A stretch of 5,372 nt of DNA from an uncultured Ruminococcus sp. (GTDB lineage Bacteria; Bacillota; Clostridia; Oscillospirales; Acutalibacteraceae), in contig CACXHC010000101.1 in assembly GCA_902767285.1 (NCBI GenBank), positions 1 to 5,372 of the forward strand. The letters run 5' to 3'. This document shows positions 1-5,228 of the stretch, one piece after another. The position numbers and the translations under genes were made by a program. Numbering within the stretch: position 1 is the first letter of the stretch; every line of letters starts with the position of its first letter. Under the pieces are notes generated by a model that was not told the origin of the DNA, made no database searches, and worked only from the letters and a program-made list of their open reading frames with translations.

Positions 1-104
1 ACGAGCGGAACAAACAACTCAAATATAGCCTCTATCATTTTGAAAAAAGGGGATAGGAAAGCCTCTTTTCTGTACCCTTTGAGATATACAAGTAATTTTT
101 TCAA
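1..104 (-). CDS. ABC transporter ATP-binding/permease protein, N-terminal fragment
   Basis: This is the first 34 codons of a minus-strand gene that continues past the left edge of the window. The translation starts MKKLLVYLKGYRKEAFLSP and goes on to FFKMIEAIFELFVPLV. A short basic stretch, then an amphipathic segment ending in E-L-F-V-P-L, leading into the first membrane helix, is the typical N-terminus of clostridial fused exporters (membrane domain plus ATPase, MsbA/LmrA/MdlB type). Such proteins work as dimers and use ATP to move lipids, drugs or peptides outward. The start chosen is TTG at 102-104, because GAGGGG lies 7 nt upstream (minus strand, 117-112) and there is no in-frame ATG nearby. 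The ATPase motifs lie outside the window, so substrate and subfamily cannot be judged. A hairpin and a promoter lie between it and the upstream ligase gene, suggesting its own regulated transcription. The family call rests on recalled similarity of a short N-terminus. Confidence 0.75.
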   Translation of the reverse strand, partial: MKKLLVYLKGYRKEAFLSPFFKMIEAIFELFVPL

Positions 105-111
105 ATTATCA

Positions 112-117
112 CCCCTC
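112..117 (-). promoter_or_regulatory. Ribosome binding site for the ABC transporter TTG start
   Basis: The minus strand reads GAGGGG here, followed by 7 nt and then TTG AAA AAA TTA. The spacing is ideal for a Shine-Dalgarno site, and it is the main reason for choosing a TTG start at 102-104. Confidence 0.6.
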
Positions 118-128
118 ATTACAACACT

Positions 129-170
129 AAAAAGCGGAATCGTGATTTTTACTCGACAATTCCGCTTTTT
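129..170 (-). terminator. Intrinsic terminator of the ligase gene, possibly bidirectional
   Basis: A perfect 12-bp inverted repeat: AAAAAGCGGAAT at 129-140 and ATTCCGCTTTTT at 159-170, with an 18-nt loop. On the minus strand the GCGGAAT/ATTCCGC core is followed directly by TTTTT, and it lies 5 bp after the stop codon of the O-antigen ligase-family gene (stop at 176-178). It would also form a hairpin with a T run on the plus strand. It sits between that gene and the ABC transporter start at 104, so it may also limit read-through into the transporter gene. Confidence 0.75.
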
Positions 171-172
171 TG

Positions 173-201
173 ATTTTACGATTCCGAATTTTCAGCGTCA
201 A
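173..201 (-). promoter_or_regulatory. Probable sigma-A promoter for the ABC transporter gene
   Basis: On the minus strand TTGACG (201-196, 5 of 6 to consensus) is followed by a 17-bp spacer and TAAAAT (178-173, 5 of 6). The -10 box begins on the TAA stop codon of the ligase gene. By usual spacing, transcription would start near position 166, inside the first arm of the terminator hairpin. The transcript would then begin with the GCGGAAT stem and reach the ABC start after about 60 nt. No other promoter could fit between the hairpin and the ABC start (only 24 bp). Called from sequence match alone. Confidence 0.55.
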
Positions 202-1753
202 AACGTCTTGTCATAGCCTCAGCAATCGCAAAGAACAAGAAAACATAAGGAGTTATTATCGGCGTAGCAAGGTTGAATATAGATTGTGAGCCGTAAGCCG
301 TAATAGCAAGAACAGCAATAATAAACGCCGGTTCTTTGCTGCATCTTTTTGCACTTTTTACGATTGAAGAAATCAATATGAACGTGTAGGACGCAAAACC
401 CAAAATTCCGGTAGTTACAAGATAATTAATAAACTCATTATGAGCCGTATCAAATACACTTCCGTGGCGGTCGAGCATATCTTGTCTGTATACAGATTTG
501 ATAAGCTGTCCGAAAGTATCGGGGCCGGAGCCGACAATAATATTTTTCAGACCTTTTGTTCTAAAAAGCTCCATACCTCTAATCCACGCATAACCTCTGT
601 GAGTACCCCACTGGTCGTTAAGACGAAGTATTTTGGAAAGTTTGCCCAAATCAGTAGTTTTATCTATCGCACTAAAATAAATGAACAGGAACAGCACAGC
701 AGTGGCAACGAGTGCTACAAAAGAACTTGCTGTTATCTGCACCCATTTCGGACTATGCTTTTCACCTTTTTGGCTGTACAGCAAGTACGCACCAACGGTA
801 AGCATTATCGAAATTCCAATAAAAATGAACACTTTTCTGTCATAAACAAGAAAATACGAAATATCCTCAAGATTCTTATAATTATCATGGCACATCAAGC
901 CCAAAAGTCTTATTATCTTTGTTGAAACTAACATTGTGAAAAGAACAAGGCAAAATCTGAACATACGCTTTGCATTTCCGGAGCAATAAACAAACATCAG
1001 TGCCATAAATGCGACAAGTCCGAAATATCCGCTCAGGCTGTTTGCGACAACAAGACCAATAAAATTAAGCGAAGTTGTTATACAGTAAAAAATTGCCGAT
1101 AACCTGTCTTTCGAAATAATCGCAAGCGATACGCTTACAGGGAGCGACACACAAACAAATCCCGAAAACATATTTATGTTACCGATAGTCGTAATAAAAT
1201 CTTTCTGCTGATATTCCTTTATATCCACAACTATTTTGAACGGATCTATCCAAAACTCATGCAAAAGAGCAATAAAACAAATCACACCCGACATGACGGC
1301 AAATACGGTAAATACAACTTCTTTGTACTTAAAATATCTTGAAACAAGCAGATAACACAGAAAGTACACTGCCATCAAATAAAATCCGCTGTCACGCCCC
1401 CCCGAGCCGGTAAAAGCTTCCTCTCCGTATTCCGACAAACATGCCGAAATAAGACAAACCACGGTGAAAGAAACAAATGCCCAGTCGGTTGACGACAATT
1501 TGAACAAATTTTTAGGCCAACGCTCCTTATCTATTCCACAAATATAGGTTGCTACTATAAAAAACAGCAATATAAAAGTAGTAACCATAAAATAATGAAG
1601 TCTGTCGCTTCGCACATTAAATAATTTGTTGGTCATGTATATAGGAAAAATCGAGAACATACTTATAACAAACGCATCTGCAAATTTTTCGTGCATTGTA
1701 AGCCCGAGCGATTTTCCTGCTTCCTTTGAAATTTTCTCTTTGCTTTTACTCAA
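176..1753 (-). CDS. O-antigen ligase/Wzy polymerase family membrane protein
   Basis: A 525-residue integral membrane protein with roughly 12-14 hydrophobic segments, the first near residues 28-45 after a lysine-rich cytoplasmic tail. Between the later helices lies a long hydrophilic stretch with GSGPDTF at 408-414 and AHNEFINYLVTTGILGF at 437-453. This is the G-x-G-P...H-N-x-x-x-x-x-x-x-x-G pattern of the Wzy_C/O-antigen ligase family (PF04932). Members transfer or polymerise undecaprenyl-linked glycans on the outer face of the membrane. In a Gram-positive host the likely role is in capsule, exopolysaccharide or cell-wall glycan assembly rather than LPS; the substrate is unknown. The start is TTG at 1751-1753 because GGAGG lies 7 nt upstream (1765-1761). 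The first in-frame ATG (1694-1696, residue 20) has no ribosome binding site. It follows ruvX by 34 bp and is probably co-transcribed with it. A run of seven G (minus strand) occurs at 1403-1397, codons near residue 118. No other glycan gene is visible in the window. Confidence 0.88.
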   Translation of the reverse strand: MSKSKEKISKEAGKSLGLTMHEKFADAFVISMFSIFPIYMTNKLFNVRSDRLHYFMVTTFILLFFIVATYICGIDKERWPKNLFKLSSTDWAFVSFTVVCLISACLSEYGEEAFTGSGGRDSGFYLMAVYFLCYLLVSRYFKYKEVVFTVFAVMSGVICFIALLHEFWIDPFKIVVDIKEYQQKDFITTIGNINMFSGFVCVSLPVSVSLAIISKDRLSAIFYCITTSLNFIGLVVANSLSGYFGLVAFMALMFVYCSGNAKRMFRFCLVLFTMLVSTKIIRLLGLMCHDNYKNLEDISYFLVYDRKVFIFIGISIMLTVGAYLLYSQKGEKHSPKWVQITASSFVALVATAVLFLFIYFSAIDKTTDLGKLSKILRLNDQWGTHRGYAWIRGMELFRTKGLKNIIVGSGPDTFGQLIKSVYRQDMLDRHGSVFDTAHNEFINYLVTTGILGFASYTFILISSIVKSAKRCSKEPAFIIAVLAITAYGSQSIFNLATPIITPYVFLFFAIAEAMTRRFDAENSES

Positions 1754-1760
1754 ACTAAAA

Positions 1761-1765
1761 CCTCC
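1761..1765 (-). promoter_or_regulatory. Ribosome binding site deciding the TTG start of the ligase gene
   Basis: The minus strand reads GGAGG, then 7 nt, then TTG at 1753-1751. This perfect Shine-Dalgarno core at ideal distance supports TTG over the downstream ATG at residue 20. Confidence 0.75.
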
Positions 1766-1787
1766 ATAAAATAAATATTAACTCCGC

Positions 1788-2213
1788 TCAGCTGTTTTGC
1801 GAATTTTTAAGATAATCAATATAAGATTGGAGTATTACTGTAGCTGATGCCGAATCTATATTTTGTTTACGTTTTTTACCTCTTGTATCTGTATCATTAA
1901 AATACTTATGGGCAATCATTGTAGTACATCGTTCATCGTACATTTTAACGGGAACACGGCAAATTTCGCTTAAGTTTTGGGCAAAATCCCTTGCATTTTT
2001 AGCACTTTCGCCTTCGGATCCATCCATATTTTTAGGAAGTCCGACAACAACAAGTTCGGCTTTTTTTTCGCATATTATATCATTGATTTTTCCAGCCAGC
2101 TTTTCTCTGTTCCGTTCTTCTATAACACAAACGGGATATGCCAAAAGCATAGTTTTGTCGCAAGCGGCAATACCGGTGCGAGATTTACCCAAATCTACCG
2201 AAAGAATTATCAA
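1788..2213 (-). CDS. ruvX: Putative pre-16S rRNA nuclease / Holliday junction resolvase-like protein RuvX (YqgF)
   Basis: A 141-residue protein of the usual YqgF/RuvX length, with an RNase H-like fold. Visible family motifs are SVDLGKSRTG at 5-14 (first catalytic Asp at 7), VVVGLPKNMDGSEG at 55-68, YDERCTT at 92-98 (Asp93) and the end motif IDSASATVILQSYID at 119-133 (Asp120). All acidic residues expected for metal-dependent cleavage are present. In Escherichia coli YqgF matures the 5' end of 16S rRNA; a role in junction resolution or transcription has also been proposed. The start is TTG at 2211-2213, giving MIILSVDLG as in family members, with AGGTGG 6 nt upstream. Longer readings from ATG at 2226-2228 or 2319-2321 add residues not found in the family, and the ATG at 2226 lacks a ribosome binding site. 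It heads a two-gene unit with the membrane ligase gene. In many Firmicutes ruvX instead follows alaS and yrzL, so this placement is less usual. Confidence 0.92.
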   Translation of the reverse strand: MIILSVDLGKSRTGIAACDKTMLLAYPVCVIEERNREKLAGKINDIICEKKAELVVVGLPKNMDGSEGESAKNARDFAQNLSEICRVPVKMYDERCTTMIAHKYFNDTDTRGKKRKQNIDSASATVILQSYIDYLKNSQNS

Positions 2214-2219
2214 AAAAAA

Positions 2220-2225
2220 CCACCT
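2220..2225 (-). promoter_or_regulatory. Ribosome binding site deciding the TTG start of ruvX
   Basis: The minus strand reads AGGTGG, followed by six T and then TTG at 2213-2211. It lies just inside the longer ATG-started reading (ATG at 2228-2226), which it argues against. Confidence 0.7.
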
Positions 2226-2258
2226 CATGATGTATTTACAAAAAATAAGAAACATGTT

Positions 2259-2287
2259 ATTATAAAATCGGCTGAATCCTATTTTAA
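2259..2287 (-). promoter_or_regulatory. Probable sigma-A promoter of the ruvX-ligase operon
   Basis: On the minus strand TTAAAA (2287-2282, 4 of 6) is followed by a 17-bp spacer and a perfect TATAAT (2264-2259). Transcription would start near 2252, giving a leader of about 40 nt before the ruvX TTG. The predicted start lies downstream of the ATG at 2319-2321, which independently rules out the longest ruvX reading. Confidence 0.55.
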
Positions 2288-2303
2288 CACACAAAATCGT
2301 GTT
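2286..2303. promoter_or_regulatory. Small inverted repeat overlapping the ruvX -35 box (possible operator)
   Basis: AACAC at 2286-2290 and GTGTT at 2299-2303 form a 5-bp inverted repeat spaced by 8 bp. It overlaps the -35 box of the ruvX promoter and lies 58 bp before the XRE regulator gene. The size and spacing would suit a dimeric HTH repressor, but such short repeats are common by chance in AT-rich DNA. Confidence 0.2.
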
Positions 2304-2332
2304 TGTACAGAAAAAAAACAAATTTTTAACAA

Positions 2333-2344
2333 TTAATATATTAA
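2333..2344. promoter_or_regulatory. 12-bp palindrome before the XRE gene (possible operator)
   Basis: TTAATATATTAA is a perfect palindrome ending 1 bp before the AGGAG ribosome binding site (2345-2349) of the XRE gene. Self-regulation through such a site is common for XRE repressors. The palindrome is only A and T, so a few like it are expected by chance in this window. I see no convincing plus-strand promoter in 2265-2345. Confidence 0.22.
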
Positions 2345-2360
2345 AGGAGATGTATATTTC

Positions 2361-2954
2361 ATGGATGAAGAGATTATGTTTCCGGAATTAGTTCGTTATC
2401 TTAGAGAGATATGTGGAGTAACACAGGATGAAATTGCCGATTATCTTGAAATTGAGAGATCAGCGTATACATATTACGAAACAGAATTAATTATACCAAG
2501 CAACGATATTATGATGAGATTTTCAGATATATTGGAAGTTACATACACACTTTTGGTAGACTCCCTTAGCATAGAAGAAACCGAAACCAAATTAATATTA
2601 CAATGTGAGGGTAGCGAAATCAAATTATTCCCATATGAGGATGAAAATTTGTTGTCAGAAATTTCTTTATCGGAGGATTCTTTATCGGAGAATTTTGCAT
2701 CGGAGGATTTTGCATTGGAGGATTTTGCATTGGAAGATTATGTATTAGATGATTTTTTGTCAGAGGATTCTGTCTTAGAAGGAGTTGCATTGTCTTTTAG
2801 CGACTATAATATTACTGCTGATGACGATTTGGATACGATGAATTTGACCGAAAATGAGAAAAACTTGCTTATGTATTTCAGAAATTTAAATGATACCCAA
2901 AAAGAAAAAGTTCTTGAATACGAGTACAACCTGATGAACGAACAAAATTCTTAA
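2361..2954 (+). CDS. XRE-family (HTH_3) regulator with an acidic pentapeptide-repeat linker
   Basis: A 197-residue protein in three parts. Residues 7-66 form a Cro/C1-type helix-turn-helix: LVRYLREICGVTQDEIADYL then IERSAYTYYE, with helix 2 at about 21-29 and the recognition helix at about 32-40. A short middle part (68-95) follows. Residues 96-145 are ten five-residue units of the type D-F-A-L-E or D-S-L-S-E, strongly acidic and without positive charge. The C-terminus (161-197) is helical, with LTENEKNLLMYFRNLNDTQK and a following VLEY, a tail often seen in clostridial XRE regulators. It probably binds DNA as a dimer and represses its own or neighbouring promoters; target and inducer are unknown. 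AGGAG lies 11 nt before the ATG, slightly far; ATG at residue 6 is an alternative start. It diverges from ruvX and is followed on the same strand by two WYL genes. Confidence 0.85.
   Translation: MDEEIMFPELVRYLREICGVTQDEIADYLEIERSAYTYYETELIIPSNDIMMRFSDILEVTYTLLVDSLSIEETETKLILQCEGSEIKLFPYEDENLLSEISLSEDSLSENFASEDFALEDFALEDYVLDDFLSEDSVLEGVALSFSDYNITADDDLDTMNLTENEKNLLMYFRNLNDTQKEKVLEYEYNLMNEQNS
2646..2795 (+). repeat. 15-bp in-frame tandem repeat, ten units, inside the XRE gene
   Basis: Ten contiguous 15-nt units encode residues 96-145. The middle units are closest: GATTTTGCATTGGAG and GATTTTGCATTGGAA are adjacent with one difference, and AATTTTGCATCGGAG before them differs from the first by two. 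The outer units have drifted (for example GATTCTTTATCGGAG and GATTCTGTCTTAGAA). This gradient is what slippage expansion from the centre would leave. Because the unit is a multiple of three, a change in copy number would change linker length without a frameshift. Confidence 0.85.
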
Positions 2955-3020
2955 AACGGGTTGCACTTGCGAAAACAAAAGATACAGTTACAAAGCAAAG
3001 TTGATATACACGAGTTAGAG

Positions 3021-3060
3021 TTTTTTTGCTTCTTTTTTTTCAAAAAAAGAAGAGAAAAAA
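3021..3060. repeat. 40-nt imperfect A/T palindrome upstream of the first WYL gene
   Basis: CTTCTTTTTTT (3029-3039) and AAAAAAAGAAG (3042-3052) are perfect 11-bp arms around a 2-nt centre. The symmetry extends outward to T7 at 3021-3027 and A6 at 3055-3060, with one mismatch and one G-T pair. The right end abuts the AGGTGGTG ribosome binding site of the WYL gene at 3060-3067. It could be a degenerate copy of the palindromic elements seen in clostridial intergenic regions, a weak A-U leader hairpin, or a protein binding site. It is not a good terminator, because the stem is nearly all A-U. Confidence 0.6.
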
Positions 3061-3067
3061 GGTGGTG
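3060..3067 (+). promoter_or_regulatory. Ribosome binding site of the first WYL gene, adjoining the palindrome
   Basis: AGGTGGTG lies 3060-3067, with its AGGTGG core 7 nt before the ATG at 3073. It touches the right arm of the 3021-3060 palindrome, so hairpin formation in the mRNA could affect access to it. Confidence 0.6.
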
Positions 3068-3072
3068 TTTAT

Positions 3073-4317
3073 ATGGCGGAATATAAAGAACTTATAAAAA
3101 AATTTGAAAACATTCGCAGTTATGCTCGTGACTTTTATATATACGGATTTAAAAGTCGAGATGATTACACAAAAAAAAGCGGTCGTTCATACGACAATGG
3201 ACGACGCAGACTAGAAAGCTGGCTTGACGGCAATATTTTTTTCAATCGAACTTCCGATAAAAAGAACGTTTTCATTTCCATAGATAGCCGCTCGGTAAAA
3301 CACAATCCTTTATTCAAGGCTCTTAAATCGAAAAGTTTCACCGATGGTGATATTTTTCTTCACTTTGTCATTTTCGATATTCTTTATTCTCCAAATGTCG
3401 AAAAAACATTGAGCGAAATTGTCGATGATATTTCCGAATACACTTTTTTGACAGAAAGCGGTCGATTCTTCGATGAATCAACAATCCGTAAAAAATTGGA
3501 CGAATATATAAAAGAAGGTTTGATTGTCAAATTCAAAAAAGGCAGATTGGTATCATATAGACGAGCCGAAGATGTGAACATAAAACTTGGTGAATCGCTC
3601 GGATTCTTTTCCGAAGTCATGCCGTGCGGAGTTCTCGGTTCTTATATTGCCGATAAATACGACAGCGAAAACGACTTTTTCAGATTTAAACATCATTATA
3701 TTGTTCACGCTCTCGACAGCGAAATATTGTGCCTCCTATTTTTGGCTATGCATCGTAAACAGGAAATAACTATCAAAAAAACAAACCGTGGAGGCGAAGA
3801 AAAAATTATAGATGAGATCGTACCGCTCAGTATTTTTGTAAGTGTTCAGAGCGGAAGACAGTATCTTATGGCTTACAGACGCTGTAACAAAAAAATAATT
3901 TCATTTAGATTAGACTATATTTGCAGTGTTCGTGAAATAAAAACTGCTCCAGATTTTGATGAACTACGTCAGACTTTGAAGAATTTACAAAAAAATATTT
4001 GGGGAGTCAGTTGCAGTAAAGACAATGAAACCGAACATATCGAATTTATCATAAAATGCACCGAAAAAGAAAGTTACATATACAACCGCCTTATGCGAGA
4101 AAAACGCTGCGGAACCGTTGAAAAAATAGATTCGGAGCATTATCGCTTTTCTGCCGATGTTTTCGATACAACCGAACTCATAACTTGGATAAGAACTTTT
4201 ATTGGTAGAATAACATATTTAAAATTTTCAAACAAAGCCTTGGAAGAACAATTTAATGCAGATATGAACACAATGTACCAAATGTACAATATAGATGGAG
4301 AACAAGATGATATTTAA
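3073..4317 (+). CDS. WYL-domain transcriptional regulator, first of a tandem pair
   Basis: A 414-residue protein. Residues 1-70 form a conserved-looking N-terminal part with RSYARDFYIYGFKSRDDYTK and GRRRLESWL. Residues about 93-165 look like a winged-helix region (DESTIRKKLDEYIKEGLIVK followed by a basic wing). Residues about 205-290 form the WYL domain, with SGRQYLMAY at 260-268 and ISFRLDYI at 276-283; the W-Y-L triplet is Q-Y-L here. Residues about 320-395 form a WCX-like C-terminal extension. WYL domains are SH3-like folds that bind nucleic acid or nucleotide ligands, and winged-helix/WYL/WCX proteins such as BrxR and CapW repress phage-defence operons. The DNA or ligand bound here is unknown. 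The start has a good ribosome binding site 7 nt upstream. The next WYL gene begins inside its last codons, so the two are translationally coupled. It lies 118 bp after the XRE gene; no clear promoter of its own is visible. Confidence 0.88.
   Translation: MAEYKELIKKFENIRSYARDFYIYGFKSRDDYTKKSGRSYDNGRRRLESWLDGNIFFNRTSDKKNVFISIDSRSVKHNPLFKALKSKSFTDGDIFLHFVIFDILYSPNVEKTLSEIVDDISEYTFLTESGRFFDESTIRKKLDEYIKEGLIVKFKKGRLVSYRRAEDVNIKLGESLGFFSEVMPCGVLGSYIADKYDSENDFFRFKHHYIVHALDSEILCLLFLAMHRKQEITIKKTNRGGEEKIIDEIVPLSIFVSVQSGRQYLMAYRRCNKKIISFRLDYICSVREIKTAPDFDELRQTLKNLQKNIWGVSCSKDNETEHIEFIIKCTEKESYIYNRLMREKRCGTVEKIDSEHYRFSADVFDTTELITWIRTFIGRITYLKFSNKALEEQFNADMNTMYQMYNIDGEQDDI
4297..4300 (+). promoter_or_regulatory. 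Ribosome binding site inside the first WYL gene, deciding the second WYL start
   Basis: GGAG at 4297-4300 lies 6 nt before ATG at 4307. The upstream ATG at 4295 overlaps this GGAG and has no ribosome binding site of its own, so 4307 is preferred. Confidence 0.65.
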
Positions 4318-5224
4318 CGAAATATACGGAGTATACTATAACACCGTTTCCAAAATATTAAAATCGGCAATTGAAAACGGAACAATCGATGATAAGACCA
4401 TGGAAAAAATAATCAACGAATATGCCTATGCAGAAAGTTCTATCTTTATAATATCGGCAATAAAAGAGAACCGTTGGCCTTTTTTTACAGGCAACGGTTC
4501 TTCCGTTATAAAAAATATCCCTACAATGCCACTTACCGATATTCAAAAAAGATGGCTTAAATCAATATCTCTCGATCCTCGAATAAAATTATTTGACTGC
4601 GATTTTTCAGAATTGGAAGATGTAGAACCCCTGTTTACCTCAGACGATTATTTCATTTTTGACGTGTACGCTGATGGTGATAATTACTCAGCCCCCGAAT
4701 ATATAAAAAATTTTCGTATAGTGTTTTCAGCAGTAAAAAACCACACTCCGCTTGAAATAACCATCAAAACCCGAAAAGGGGAGTTTGCAAAATATCAAGT
4801 AATCCCAAAGTACATAGAATATTCCGAAAAAGACGACAAGTTTCGGTTGATAGCAAACGGTCAATGCTATGAACGTATCATAAATATTAGCAGAATAATA
4901 GACTGTAATCCGTGTTCAATATCATGGAACAATGATACAATTATTTCGGAAAACCAAAAATTCTCTTACGTTGTCATAGAAATAAAAGATAAACGAAATT
5001 CACTCGAAAGAGTTATGCTTCATTTTTCACATTTTAAGAAGGAAACCGAAAAAATTGATGATGATAAATGGCGATTAAAAATCTATTTTTCCGAAAAAGA
5101 TAAAACAGAACTCGTTATAAGAATAATATCTTTCGGCCCTATGATAAAAGTAATCGAACCCGATATATTTATAAATCTCATAAAAGATAGACTTATTTCT
5201 CAAAAAAATTACGACATCTTATAA
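4307..5224 (+). CDS. WYL-domain protein, second of a tandem pair
   Basis: A 305-residue protein when started at ATG 4307, giving MIFNEIYGVYYNTVSKIL, the N-terminus I recall for this clostridial family; ATG 4295 would add four residues and lacks a ribosome binding site. Residues 1-70 are a helical N-terminal part. PLTDIQKRWLKSISLDPRI at 75-93 is a conserved-looking block. Residues about 133-201 form the WYL domain (EITIKTRKGE, then DKFRLIANG; the W-Y-L triplet reads F-R-L at 179-181). Residues about 220-305 form a WCX-type end with ISFGPMIKVIEP at 274-285. I see no clear DNA-binding HTH, so it may be the ligand-sensing or partner subunit of the preceding WYL protein. It overlaps that gene by 11 bp, which indicates coupled translation and perhaps a complex. 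A strong hairpin lies within the gene at 4468-4500. The stop is 4 bp from the stop of a convergent minus-strand gene. Confidence 0.87.
   Translation: MIFNEIYGVYYNTVSKILKSAIENGTIDDKTMEKIINEYAYAESSIFIISAIKENRWPFFTGNGSSVIKNIPTMPLTDIQKRWLKSISLDPRIKLFDCDFSELEDVEPLFTSDDYFIFDVYADGDNYSAPEYIKNFRIVFSAVKNHTPLEITIKTRKGEFAKYQVIPKYIEYSEKDDKFRLIANGQCYERIINISRIIDCNPCSISWNNDTIISENQKFSYVVIEIKDKRNSLERVMLHFSHFKKETEKIDDDKWRLKIYFSEKDKTELVIRIISFGPMIKVIEPDIFINLIKDRLISQKNYDIL
4468..4500 (+). other. Intragenic GC-containing hairpin in the second WYL gene
   Basis: GAACCGTTG at 4468-4476 pairs perfectly with CAACGGTTC at 4492-4500. After a one-base bulge, CCT at 4478-4480 pairs with AGG at 4489-4491, leaving an 8-nt T-rich loop. 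This makes 12 pairs, the strongest stem inside a coding region that I found here. No T run follows, so it is not a terminator. It encodes ordinary residues (ENRWPFFTGNGSS) near residues 54-66 of the protein. Confidence 0.5.
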
Positions 5225-5228
5225 TAAT

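Noticed and set aside
440..925. Plus-strand open frame of 161 codons
   Set aside because: It lies wholly opposite the ligase gene, has no family resemblance and no convincing ribosome binding site; it is a shadow.
2214..2321. Longer ruvX N-terminus starting from ATG at 2319-2321 or 2226-2228
   Set aside because: The extra residues are not part of the family, the -10 box and predicted start lie inside the longest version, and the Shine-Dalgarno site fits only the TTG at 2211-2213.
1977..2336. Plus-strand open frames opposite ruvX (1977-2336 and 2083-2265)
   Set aside because: They are antisense to the well-supported ruvX gene and give low-complexity, unrecognisable translations.
2646..2795. 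Canonical pentapeptide-repeat (right-handed beta-helix) domain
   Set aside because: The pentads do not follow the A-(D/N)-L-x-x rule, lack the neutral polar pattern and are only ten units of strongly acidic sequence.
2955..3020. Promoter for the WYL pair (TTGCAC at 2961, TACAGT at 2983)
   Set aside because: The -35 match is 3 of 6 and the -10 match 4 of 6 with a 16-bp spacer; not better than chance in AT-rich DNA.
3384..3769. Open frames inside the first WYL gene (minus 3384-3620, plus 3587-3769)
   Set aside because: They overlap a clearly coding region in other frames and lack ribosome binding sites or recognisable domains.
4358..4546. Minus-strand open frame opposite the second WYL gene
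   Set aside because: Short, cysteine-rich shadow translation without support.
3073..5224. Type VI-D CRISPR accessory WYL proteins
   Set aside because: No CRISPR repeats or Cas13 sequence in the window, and the two-protein architecture fits the common clostridial tandem WYL family instead.
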